DNA of 64,000 nucleotides, taken from assembly GCA_008000375.1 (NCBI GenBank), contig SMOI01000060.1, positions 62,328-126,327 of the forward strand, given 5' to 3'. Positions 53,305-64,000 of this stretch are shown here, in pieces (position 1 is the first letter of the stretch; every line of letters begins with the position of its first letter). The notes beneath the pieces are model-generated. The model made no database searches, had not been told where the DNA came from, and worked only from the letters and a program-made list of their open reading frames with translations. Source of the DNA: Poteriospumella lacustris. Taxonomy: Eukaryota; Sar; Chrysophyceae; Chromulinales; Dinobryaceae. Both the position numbers and the translations under genes were made by a program.

Positions 53305-54312
53305 TTAACCCATAGATGGCGCAGTCGAAGAGCCTCTCTTCATAGACTTGCTGCCAGCGCGCTTGGTACTTCCACCACCATTGAAGCCAGCAACGCCACC
53401 GGCAGCCACCATTTTCTCCATTCGAATGCGCTCCAAGTTTTGTTGCGCCTCGAGCTCTGCCTTAACATTTTGGTATCGTTGCAGCAGTCTGGACAACAAC
53501 AAGAGAAACAAGATCAGTTTCACTGAAACAGACAGACATGGGCAGTTGTCGGAATACCTACCTCTCTAAGTCCAAGTGTCGCTGCTTCTTTTGTTCTTCT
53601 CTTCCGGTTTGGATGCGCTTCTGTAAGGCCACCAACTCCTGCTGTTTGTTGAACTTGAACTTTGCTTCTTTTTGAAGCAAGTCTTGTTGTCGTTCGCTGT
53701 GCCATTTCTCAAGTTCCCACGCCTCCAGAGCATCCGCTTTCAATTTGATTTTGTGTGCTTCAGCGTAGCTAAATCATTGCAAGCAGTTAGCATCACGACA
53801 ACGACAACAACTTCCATATCAACTTACTCCTTTTGCTTGGCCAAGGTTTCTTGGATCTTTCGCAGATTCAGCAAATCCTTAGAAAACTTCGGGCGAATTT
53901 CCTTGCCCAACAGCTTGCGCTGGTAGTCTCGTAATTCGGATGCATGGCGCTCCTTCATAGCTTCCACAAGCTCTTCCGCATGGCTCTCGTACTCTGCCAT
54001 TTTCTTATCCCAAATCATATTGAATTGCTGAAACTCCAACATGTGTGCTTCTTCCACGCCCAAACGCTCTGCGATTTGACGCGAACGCATCGCTTCCTAC
54101 ACAGTCTCGGTCGTTGAGAAAACCGACCGGCGAATGATGAAGCAATATCAAGAACTTACTCTTCTTCTATTTTCTTCGTGAAGTTTCAACTCATCCAAAC
54201 GATTTTTCGCAATTTCTGCCTCCACATATTTGCCCTGTCGTTCACAGTTCTTTCGATGCTCTTCCAAGATTTCCAAAAAATCCTGGACAGCTGCGTCTTC
54301 GTTTGGATCCAT
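53305..54312 (-). CDS. Conserved coiled-coil protein of ciliary type
   Basis: Four exons on the minus strand, 54312-54160, 54096-53828, 53768-53562 and 53488-53305, with introns of 63, 59 and 73 bp, give 270 aa. Nearly the whole chain is a charged alpha-helical coiled coil. Blocks such as RPKFSKDLLNLRKIQETLAK, ALEAWELEKWHSERQ and LVALQKRIQTGREEQKKQR resemble an uncharacterised protein conserved among flagellated protists and animals; the tail is Gly/Ser/Lys-rich. It is likely a microtubule- or axoneme-associated structural protein. I cannot give it a firm name. Its location beside a CFAP46-like gene fits a flagellar role but is not evidence on its own. Confidence 0.8.
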
Positions 54313-54945
54313 GGCTATCAGTCAACTACAGTCACCTTGGAAATCGAATCAACAAATTATGTGTGACAAGTTGTGGTATCTCTTCCCAGTCCTCGGACAA
54401 CGAGCAAGACTCTCGTCGAGCTCAAAAATCGTCGTTGCTGTAGCGGCGGCGTCGATCTTCGGCAAACGATGTCCTCACTGACATGCGTTTCGACGTACAA
54501 CCCGGACTTGTAAACTATATGACATTGTTGCAGTGTGTCTGCAGCTTCGAATGTACAACTGACAAAAGTGCGTTTGGGAAAGTGGGCACTGTTGGGATCC
54601 TGGGATGACAGCGCACAATGAAGAGCCGCCAACGGCTCAAAAATGGAACATTTGGTACATGACCAACGTGAAACGTCACGTACACCATTTTCTGCTTGAA
54701 GTTCAATTTACTACTAGTAACAACGGTGAAATGTCAAACCATACTGTACGTGTACAACAGTATTTGAAAGTCGTCGTCACTTGAAATGAACAAGGAACCA
54801 AGAACCAAAAGAATGGACCAAGTTTCTTGAATTATATAGCCCTCAGGAAGAGAAGATTTTCTGTGATTTCAGCAACATCCAGGTGGGAAATAGTACATAG
54901 GACTTGCATCGACTGACTGGGGTTATTGGTTGCTGTCCAGACACC
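54313..54945. other. Divergent intergenic region
   Basis: About 630 bp between the coiled-coil gene (-) and the WD40-channel gene (+), presumably with both promoters. Short minus-strand open frames (54357-54706) have no recognisable product. Confidence 0.4.
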
Positions 54946-57900
54946 ATGATCTTCGAAGCAGATCCCATCGATGTTGCCAGGCTCACGGAGCGAAGTCGAA
55001 AGAAAGCCAAGCTTCGTCATGATGGTGAGATAGAAGATTGCGACTTTCTGTGGCAAGGCGATGGAGAAGGTATGTTTGCATGGCTTGAGATGTTGTTGAA
55101 TGCATCGCATCTGACCGTTCCTCTCGTTCGACCCATTGTACGGTGCGCGGTGTTACAGATGAAAGTCATTGGCTCCACTTGAAGAAGTTTATGAATGTCT
55201 TCCCCGCCAAGCCGAAGTTTAAAGAAGTGACGGCGTTGGAGTTGTTTTACACGCCTCATTCCAACCGATTGTTGGTGGTGGTGGGTCTCAAAGCCAAAGC
55301 ACCGTCGGACTTAAACGAGATTCAAGTGTGGGATCTGTACGAGAACGTGGAGCTGAGTAGTTTTCTGTTGGGTGGAAAAGAAGAAGCGAAAGTCTTGGCG
55401 GTCTTTGAATTGCATGGGTATTTCTATATCGTGGTGGGTGCCACCTTTGACACGGAACCAGACTTGGGCCGATTGCGGTTGCTGCGCTTTCAAGAGACGT
55501 ATGAACCGCGTCAGGGTTTATGGCGGTACTCGCTGGTCTCGTTGTGGTGTGAAAGCTCCGATCTGGATCAACGTATCAATTACTTAGTCGCCTCGGCGAT
55601 CAAAATCTTGAAGATTTCGCCGTATTACCCGATCGCCGATGGGTTGCCGTTGCAAGAAGATGCCGCCACCGAAGGCGGGTATTGTGCACGAGAACCTCCT
55701 TCCACGAAACCCGTCGATGTACCGCCTAGCCCCTGGATCATCATGGGTTTCAAGGACAAAACGTTCACGGTCTTTGCGTTGACGTCTGATTTCGATGGGT
55801 TGGAACGGCTGTACCACTGGGACAAGCTGACCTCGCCGGTGTCGCACACGGATCTGATCAATACCGTCACGGCGTTTCAAAGTGGCACCGATATCGTGCT
55901 CGTGACGGGCAGTTGGGACAAAACGGTGCGGTTCTGGCGGTTTCGTTGGGTGAAGAAGACCGCGCGGGGTGAGTACGCGTGGAAATTGACCCCGGCGGAA
56001 GAAACAGACGACGACCACGACCCCGGCCACGGCCACGACCGACGGGGCAGCAGTAGCAGTAGCAGTAGCAGCGGTGACCGTGGCAGTGTCTCGATCTTTC
56101 GCGAACACAAGAAAAGCGTCACGGCGATGGCGTCCTGCGTCTTCGCCGTGCCCGAGACGTTGGAAGAAGAGCAAACGGGGGTGGCGTCGTACCACATCTG
56201 CAAGGTCATGGTCACGGGCAGTTTGGACCAATCGTTGATCGTCTGGGACCTCGAATCGAAACAAGTGATTCGCAAGCTGCAGGGCCACACCAACCAAGTG
56301 CTGTGCATTCAGATCTACGACACGAAGATGGATGGCCTGCCGCCGTTGATCATCAGCAGCGACGCCGACAAGCAACTGATCTTTTGGAACCTCGTCTCCG
56401 GCGAGAAAGTACGCGTCATTGCACTGCAACAACCGATGCGGTTCTTCTCCGTTGCGGTCTCTGAGAAAGGTGGCCTGTTGGTCGTCGGGCCGTGTGGATC
56501 GGACACGGTGATCTTCAACTTCGATGCGGTCGAACGGATTCGTCGGTTACGGACCCGTCCGGTGACCGCCATCGACGTCTTCTACCCGCGGCTACACGAG
56601 ACGAATCCGTTGTTGAAACGGCCGTTGGTCGTGGTCGGGGCGATCGATGCGACGTGCACCGTCTTCGACTACTACTCGGGACAGGAGCGGCCGCTGATGA
56701 AGATCGCCAAGTGCCAGACCACCGCGGCACGTGCCTCCTCGTCCTCGTCCTCCTCGTCAATGGCAGCGGCGTCGAGAGGGACACGCGCCTCGCGTCACGC
56801 CGCCACCGCCACCGCCACCGCTTCGTCGTCGTCGCTGCTGCCGCTGTCCGCGCCGGCCACCTCCTCGGCCACCTCCTCGCCCCTCCTCGCCGACCACCAC
56901 CCACAGGGCCACACCGACCGCATCAACGCCGCCCTCATCTACGCGCCCGCCGTCCCCGCCGCCGACGGCGCCTGCGACGTGCTCGTCGTCACCGCGTCGG
57001 GCGACAATTTCATCAAAGTCTGGCGCATCGACGGTACCTTCGTCAAGACGCTCGGCAAGCACACGCTGACTACCTACCCGCTCACGTTGTACAACCCCGA
57101 GGTCTACACCGCCGACCCGTTTTTCATGGAACCCGACGCCCATGCGCCGTATCGACAGCAGGTGCTACACGCCGCCGACTTCCTCCGGCTACCGCTCGTC
57201 ATCTCCGGTGGACGCGACAAATGCATCAAAATCTGGGACCTGCTGCACGGCGGCTGTGCCACCGCCACCGCGGCGACCAGCCCCGCCGCCTTGCGCCCAC
57301 TCGTCGATATCCCCGATGCCCACGGGGCGTTCATCCGCGCGCTGGCGGTGCACTACCCGCGCGACGACCCCTGCAACCCGCTGCTGCTCTCCGGCGCCTA
57401 CGACAACAAAGTCATCGTGCGCAACCTGCGCACCCACGAGACGCTCACGTCCATCGCCGTCCACCGCGGCGCCATCTTCGCGCTGGCCCTGTACAACCCG
57501 TTCGAACACGGCTGGCTCGACTGGACCCGGCGGCCCAGCGTCCTCGTCACCGGCAGCTACGACAACACCGCGCGCACCTGGCACCTCCTCCCCAGCGGCG
57601 GTAGCAGTGGCTGTAGCAGTGGCAGCAGTGGCAGCACCAGCACCGCCAGCGCCACCACCGCGAGCAGCACCGCGTCGTGGCGGGTGGAGCCGCAGCACGT
57701 GCTCCACGGCCACAAAGAGTCCGTCACCGACCTGGCGATGTACGTGCCACGCTCCACCGACCGGTCGCCACTCGTCGTCACCTGCTCCATCGACAAACTG
57801 GTCATGGTCTGGAACCTGCACACGGGCCAACGGCTGCAGACGCTCGTCGGCCACACCGACCGCGTCTGTTTCCTCGCGATGTTCAACCCGCCGCGGTTCA

Positions 57901-60900
57901 ACTACGCCGTCTACGACGAGACCACGACTGCGACTACGACGCCACTGGCGGCCACTACGACGCCGCCGCCACTGCGGCGCCACGCGTTGGACTTTCCGAC
58001 GGTGATCAGCGGCGGCGACGACAGCATGAACATCGTGTGGGAGGACACGCTGTACGAGACCGCGTACATGCCGGCGCGCGAGATGGTCAACCGCGCGTTC
58101 GCCTGCGACCTCCGCGACGAGGACTGGCCGCTGCTCACGGCGATGTCGCGCGAGTGGGACGGACGCATCTTCTTCGAGAACGCGCACCTGTTCCACTTGG
58201 CCATTCGCCACAAGCGACCCGATTTCCTGTTGAAGTTCCGGCGGTTCTTGAAGCGCGTGCTGCCGTTTATGCGCGAATACGACACGGCCTTCTGGGCCAC
58301 CGACGGCGACGAGGACGACGGCGACGAGGACGGCGACGAGGACGGCGACGAGGACGGCAACGACGAGGCGGAGGACGACGCGAGCTCCATCGCGACGGTC
58401 GACGAGGCCTCCGCCGAGGCGCTGCCCCTGCCACCACCGCCACCGCCACTGCCGCCGCTGGGCGTCGACGCTACCGCCGCTGCCAACGACGACGAAGACA
58501 ACGGTGACGGTGACCGTGACGGCAGCGGTGAGGACGCGGACGACCAAACGTCGGTGGCAGCGTCGGAGGCGTCGTCGGTGGCATCGTCGGTGGCGTCGTC
58601 GGTGACGTCGCTGCGTCGTCGCTTCACGCGACAGTCGACGTCGCTGCATTTGGACGACGCGGCGGCGGCGGCTGTGACACCGGCGACAGCGACGGAAGCG
58701 GTCGTGTCGCGGCGGCGCTCGCTGCGCAGTGGCCGCCTGAGCAGCGACAGCGACAGCGACGCTGGCCCCGCCGCAGCAGCGCGACCCACCGTCGCCACCG
58801 TCGCCACTGGCGCAGCGATGCCAACGGGTCGGAGCACGAGCCTCGGTCGTCGCAGTGGCAGCAGTCGCAGCCTCAGCGCCGCCGGCCCCGCAGCGGCGGC
58901 GGCGACACCGTCGACACCGACGATGACGACGACGACGGCGGCGGCCGCGTCGGGGCGGCGGAAGAAGAAATCGTTCGTCGCGTCGGTGCGCGCCGACCTG
59001 CTCGACCACATCCCCAACCTCATCCCCAGCTTCGCCTCCCCGCCACCCGCCGCCGCTGCGGCCGCCACCGCCGCTGCCGCTGCTACCGCTGCAGCTGCGT
59101 CAGAGGCCGTGTCCCGTGACACGCTGCGACGCTCGCAGCTGCTGCAGCAGCAGCGGGGGCCCTCGTCGACCGCTGCTGCCTCAGAGGCTGCTGGCCCTGC
59201 GGCTGCAGCTGCTACGGCGGCGGCGGCTGTTGGGGCGGTGGGAGGGCCGCCACCGTTGCGCCGCAGTGCGACGGCGTTCCGTCTCCGTCGCCAGTCGTCG
59301 TCGTCGTCGTCCGTCGGCCTCTCCTCGTCGCCGTCTCTACCGCCGCCACCGCCACCGCCGCCGCTGCGCCGCGGGTTGTCGCGGAACGTGAGCCACAACA
59401 GCCGCCAGTCGGCGCGTTCCTTCGCCAGTGGCCGGGCCAGCGTCTTCTCCACCGCCACCGCCGCCACCGCCGCCACCGCCGCCTCTTCGTCGGCGTCGCT
59501 GGTCCATCAAACGTCGCTCGAGTACCTCGAACACCGCCGGCGGAAGAACCTGCTGCTGTACGCGATCTTCCAGAACGACCTCGTCTCGCTGCGCGTGCTG
59601 CTGCTCTGCTGGGCGGCCATCTTGAACGGCGACATGCGCCACCTGCTCGCCCAGCGGCTGTACCACCCGCTGTACTTCTTCCCCGAGCAGGACCTGCGCC
59701 ATTTGGCCGTGATCTACCCGGTGGAGTTCCAGCACTTCATCATGGCGCTGCGGCTGATTCGCAATGAACCGTCGCTGTTGGTCGAACGACGCGCGGTGTT
59801 GGACGAGACGAAACGGTTCGCGATCGCGGGGACCCACTCGCGCTGCTGTCGCTCGGACGTCGTCTGGGGACACAGCAGCGGCGGCGGCGGTGTCACTGCT
59901 GGCGACGGCGGTGGCGACGGGGCGGTGGCGACACAGACGACACAAGCGACGCAGACGACGCAGGCGCCGTCGCTGACGTCGCTGAGCTGGCTGGCGTCGC
60001 TGGTGCTGCAGGTGTTCGAAACGCACCACGAGTCGAGCCGCGCCAGCACCGAACAGCCCATCACCTCGCTGCTCGTGCCGCTCAAGATGCACGCGGACAT
60101 GCGCGACCTCCTCGAACTGCTCGTCGGCGTGGCGGAGGAGCTGGACAACGTCGAGATCTTCGACTCGGACGTGGGCGTCATGGTGCTGCAGTACGTGTGG
60201 ACGTACACGAGCCGCGCCTCCCACATCGTCTTCTCGACCATTTACCTGCTGTTTCTGGGGCTGCACACGCTGTCGGTGTACTTCTGTGAAGGGCCACGGA
60301 CCCACCGCGGCGGTGACGGCGGCAGCGGCAGCGGCAGCGGGGCGGCGGGGGTGGTGGACGACCGTTTCGAGCAACGCGGACGAGCGTGTTGCATGTTTCT
60401 GCTCGCGTTGGTAGCGTGGTGGGCGATACGACGTCTCTGGGCCTCGATAGCGACGCTGACGGCGGGGCACCAGCAGCCGCGACGCTGGTCGGTGGCCGCG
60501 TGGCAGGCGGCGCAGGGTCTCGCGTTGGGCAGTTTCGTCACCGCGGCGGTGTATCACAGCGGATGGATCCCTGGCTTCTCCTCCTCTTCATCCTCTTCCT
60601 CCTCCGAAGTAACTGCTCCTTGGGCCGCGGGGACCGCGTATACGGGCGTAGGCATCGTGACGACGGTGGGGGTGCATCTGGGGGTGATTCTGGGGTTCTG
60701 TGTATATGGGGTGGAGGAGTTCGCGCAGGCGTTTCAGAAATTTGACAACTTGACACTGCAGTCGCTGTTGTGGCATTTCCTCTTCGACATTTGGAACTTT
60801 CTGGATGCCGTGATCATTGTGGTGGGGATTACGGGTCAGTTGTGGCATTTGGTCTTTCTCTGTAGCGGTAGCAGTGTTTGGAGCAGCGGCGGTGGCAATG

Positions 60901-61886
60901 ACAGTGGCAGTGGCAGCTGTGACAGTGGCAGCAGCTTTGACAGTGGCGGCAGCTGCAACAGTGGCAGTGGTGCGCTCCTCCTGGGCGATGAAGAGGACTA
61001 CATGGCCGTGGGACGCAGTCTGATTGCCCTGGCGGCCGTGTTGATGTGGTGCAAGCTGCTGTATTACCTGCGGCCGTTCTCGCGCTCCGGACCGCTCGTC
61101 GTCATGATCACGACGATCGTCTTCGACATTCGCAACTTGCTCATCGTCCTCGTCTTCGTCCTCTGCGGCTTTGCCCAGGCCTTTTGGTTGATCGCCCAGG
61201 GCGATCACAATCGCCATTTCGCCGAGATGGACGTCGCCCTGTACAACGCGATACTGTACATGTTGGGACAGAACATCGCCCCGGACCAAATCGATTCGTT
61301 GTTTGGCAAGTGCCTGTTGGTCGCGTTCATGCTCGTGATGACGCTGTTGCTCTTGAACTTGTTGATCGCCTTGATGGGGGATACGTTTTCGTCGGTGCGG
61401 GATCAGGGTGTGGCCCGGTGGCGGAAGGAACAAGCGTGCATCATCCTCGACAACCGCTTCGACGCGAGCAATTTCGAATTGACGACGGAGATTCCAGACT
61501 TGTTGTTCCCTGCCTGGGTACGTGCACCACTGGAACGTGTGTTGCGTACGATTGGGGAGCTGTTGCCGACGGCGGTGCAGTCGTTGTTGACGAAACATGC
61601 GCATCCGCCGTATTTGCACGTGTTGAAGTACTCGGCGGAGGTGCGGTCACAGGCCCGCATTGGGTACAAGAAGCTGCGCCGCTTGGTGTATTTGAGTCGC
61701 TCGCAAGTGCTGCCATTTCGTGAGTTTACGTTGCGGTCACGACGGTCCCAGCGGCGTGATGGTGGCGGTGGCGGCGGAGATGCCGCGGTGGGGGCGACGG
61801 GGGCGGCGGTGGATGACGTGGACATCTGCACGAGCAGCGATGAATCCGACGGAGACGACGACAAGGACCTCGACGAGTTGTTGTAA
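54946..61886 (+). CDS. WD40-repeat / TRP-like ion channel fusion protein
   Basis: Exon 54946-55069 joins 55159-61886 across an 89-bp intron in phase 1, giving 2,283 aa. The N-terminal half has at least ten WD40-type blades ending in the pattern GS/GA-x-D-x-x-x-x-x-W (for example VTGSWDKTVRFW, ISGGRDKCIKIW, VTCSIDKLVMVW), enough for one or two propellers. An acidic and Ser/Ala-rich disordered stretch (about 1090-1480) follows. The membrane part (about 1730-2125) has at least six helices plus a re-entrant pore (AILYMLGQNIAPDQI) and a final helix LLLLNLLIALMGDTF, the TRP/polycystin Ion_trans pattern. A basic linker and acidic tail end the protein. It is probably a calcium-permeable cation channel scaffolded through its propellers. 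Membrane location (plasma, flagellar or vacuolar) is unknown. Confidence 0.85.
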
Positions 61887-63061
61887 GCGCGCGAGGAGTA
61901 TACCAGAGAGCGCGGGACACGGTCACGAGTAGAGGAATAGTGCGTGCTGCGGCTTCACGAGTCGTCTGGATCGTTCCCTTTTGGTCTGCGAGAGTCCACG
62001 GCGATTGGGAGAATGAGACGCGTTAACTATAGCAACACATGACTGAATGCACAGAACTGGCGGTACAGGGTGTAGCCAGCATGTATCCTACGGCACCGAC
62101 GGTAAACAAACATAAGAGATTCGACGTACGAGCGTAAATAGACAGGCTTTCGGGGCCTCAATCAACTCAGGGATCACGTGTCGCTGGCTGCGTTGTGCAA
62201 ATCGATGATTTGAAGAAAGCCAATTCGTCGTGTACCAAGTTTTCCCGCCGCATGAGAATATGTGTTGGGGTATCAGTCGCGTGTGAAGGGTCGGAATTGG
62301 CAGGTGATACCGCTGTGGCAGCGGTGCAAGGCAACATAAACGTGGTCGTGCCGCCACACCCACAAATACCGACCATTCAAACACCCATGATCGCTTTCTA
62401 TTCCCATGCTACGGGATAAATGAATACCAGACGAATTTGATTTCTTCATGCATCGAGTCGCACACCACACCATAAACGTTCTGGCCTGCCACATGACCTG
62501 TGATTGCCGCTCCGCTGTCGACTCTTCTTCTTCAACTTCTCGCAGCAGTTGTGTTGTGATTTTCTTGCGTGTACATCGATGGATCAGGTCATCGATTTGA
62601 CTGATGCGCCTTCGGATTGACATGCGGGGGGAGGGGGATGTTGGAGGTGCCGTTGGCTTGAAAGACGGACGGTCCTTCATCCCTCGCCACAGCAGGACAC
62701 CAGCAGCAGGACACCGGCAGCAGGACACCAGCAGCAGGACACCAGCAGCAGGACACCGGCAGCAGGACACCAGCAGGACAGGACACCGGCAGCAGGACAC
62801 CAGCAGCAGGACACCACCGACACGCAGTTGGGAGATCTGTGTTCTGGGTGTCTACAGGACCGTACGTACACCTGTCTAACGGGACCATGCCTTTACACAA
62901 GAGGTGGTGATGATCTGGAGAGGAGGCACATACAGCAGTAACTATCTTTCAACGACCCGCTAACCACGAGGCCGTGATTTTCTTCCAGTATCTTTTCTTT
63001 TAAAAGAAGAACGTGTTGTTTGGAAACGTAGTTACAGACAGGGGCGGCAATGAGGAAGATC
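61887..63061. other. Convergent intergenic region with minisatellite
   Basis: About 1.2 kb between convergent genes. It contains the 14-bp minisatellite at 62693-62815. Open frames at 62195-62419 (+) and 62273-62800 (-) are short or repeat-derived and have no recognised product. Confidence 0.4.
62693..62815. repeat. 14-bp minisatellite (CAGGACACCRGCAG)n
   Basis: About nine tandem units alternating between AGCAG and GGCAG variants, with one irregular unit carrying two extra bases. There are no spacers, so it is a simple tandem array. Confidence 0.95.
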
Positions 63062-64000
63062 CTACGCGTCTCCGTGGATGGTGTAGCGTACATTGTCGCG
63101 GGCTTTCGTCGGGTCGTACATCTCCCACCGCGACGCGGGGAAAATGTGTTTGTTGCGCTCGTACCACCGCCGTTCGACGATTTTACCTGGGTGCGACTCG
63201 TCCTTCTCCACCGTCGCATCGTTGATCAACCGGACGTCTTCGTGTACATCGAAATGAAACAAGGGGCCTGATTTACCCCGGGCTTTCGTGATAATCAAGT
63301 CGTAAAACGACAAATGCTGTGACACAGGAGAGGCAGGTGAGCGCATACGGCGGGGAGAGGGGGCGGGGCGGAGGGTCCAGTGTTGCTTTACCTGTGGAAT
63401 GATTAGATCTTCCTTCACGTAGAGCAAGTCTTCTGGGCTGGTCGAGCGTAGTTCTTTAAACTCCGAGACCAATTGTTGCTTCGTTTGTTCTAGAAACTTG
63501 CCAATCGTCGCTCCTTTCTTCACGACGATGACACGACGATGACCTGAGCCATCCCAGTAACTGTACACCACTTCCAAATCCTATATATAGACGTGTTGGA
63601 AGTGGTTAAAGAGGGCTCCAATAATAGCGAGCGTAGGGAGGGGGGGGGCAACGGTACGCACCTCGTTCTTGACTCGTTCTTGGGCTTCCAGCCATTCCTG
63701 CTTCAATTCCTCTCGTTTCTTCGCCAGTTCATGTTCACGATCGACATCCGGTAAGAAGGATGTGTCCACGGTAGGATCTTTCAAACTTTTCTTGCCTCGT
63801 GGACGAATGATCATTTCTTCTTCTTCGTCATCGTCTTGACCAAACGACAACGTCGACGAGATCTTCCGTCGCTTACGTTCGCGTTCTTCGTTACGCTGTT
63901 TCAAATCTTCAGTTTGTCGTCGTTGTTGATCTTCAGCAGCTTGTTCAGCATCTAATTTCATTTGCTTTTCACCTTCTTCGCGGGCTTTTCGAAACTCTTC
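63062..64000 (-). CDS. XAP5 / FAM50 family nuclear protein, 3' part
   Basis: Three exons are visible on the minus strand: 64000-63662 (open at the window edge), 63580-63392 and 63316-63062, with introns of 81 and 75 bp, all in phase 0. The 261 visible residues comprise a basic/acidic helical region, the block [12 protein letters not shown], and the XAP5 core: [41 protein letters not shown] and [23 protein letters not shown]50A-type proteins are nuclear and act with the spliceosome and in transcription control; in Arabidopsis the homologue XCT affects the circadian clock and small-RNA production. The first part of the protein (probably about 100 residues) lies beyond the window. Confidence 0.95.

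Noticed and set aside
57189-60557. Long minus-strand open frames opposite the WD40-channel gene
   Set aside because: Composition-driven shadows of the GC-rich coding strand, with no domains; the plus strand carries WD40 and channel motifs throughout.
62273-62800. Minus-strand frame rich in Cys-Trp-Cys-Pro repeats
   Set aside because: Its first part is just the minisatellite translated and the remainder has no recognisable similarity.
62693-62815. Regular repeat array that superficially looks like a CRISPR
   Set aside because: Units are 14 bp and directly adjacent without spacers, and the genome is eukaryotic: a minisatellite.

Overview
This is a nuclear eukaryotic window, most likely from a flagellated alga with a complex red-type plastid (ochrophyte stramenopile). 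Short spliceosomal introns, mostly 59-100 bp with GT-AG ends, interrupt many genes. The gene content combines flagellar parts (a CFAP46-like central-apparatus protein and a ciliary-type coiled-coil protein) with a plastid fibrillin whose leader ends in a Ser-Phe context typical of heterokont plastid targeting. The stramenopile-style EGF-like secreted proteins and the FAE1-type 3-ketoacyl-CoA synthase fit the same assignment. This is inferred from gene content; no marker fixes the genus.

Layout. 1-5.5 kb: the start of a NudE-like gene (-), a five-exon 3-ketoacyl-CoA synthase (+), and a large inverted duplication carrying two tail-to-tail copies of a secreted EGF-repeat gene. 5.7-12.3 kb: an unrecognised multi-pass membrane protein (two adjacent models, perhaps one gene), a secreted serine-hydrolase-like protein (-) and an IMPACT/YigZ protein (+). 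12.7-31 kb: a multi-Tudor coiled-coil protein (-) diverging from a giant HECT ubiquitin ligase (+, about 4,725 aa) with three SPRY and two UBA domains. 31.4-36.1 kb: an FCP1/NIF-type HAD protein (-), a phosphate-type MFS symporter (+) and a plastid PAP/fibrillin (+).

36.1-40.8 kb is the accessory part: two neighbouring segments, each bounded by its own inverted terminal repeats. The first holds an intact gene for a coiled-coil plus PD-(D/E)XK nuclease-like protein. The second holds a rearranged pseudogene of the same family that folds back on itself twice. No classical transposase is visible. 41.2-64 kb: an AEC-type transporter (+), the 9.7 kb CFAP46-like gene (-) with a C-terminal CHAT-like domain lacking its catalytic residues and two apparent reading-frame shifts, a ciliary-type coiled-coil gene (-), a WD40-TRP-like channel fusion (+), and the 3' part of an XAP5/FAM50 gene (-).

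The genes do not form one pathway. The recurring structural theme is inverted duplication: the EGF pair, the two terminal-inverted-repeat segments and the two fold-backs. The very large genes are almost intron-free and GC-rich, which creates many long shadow frames on both strands; these were left out.
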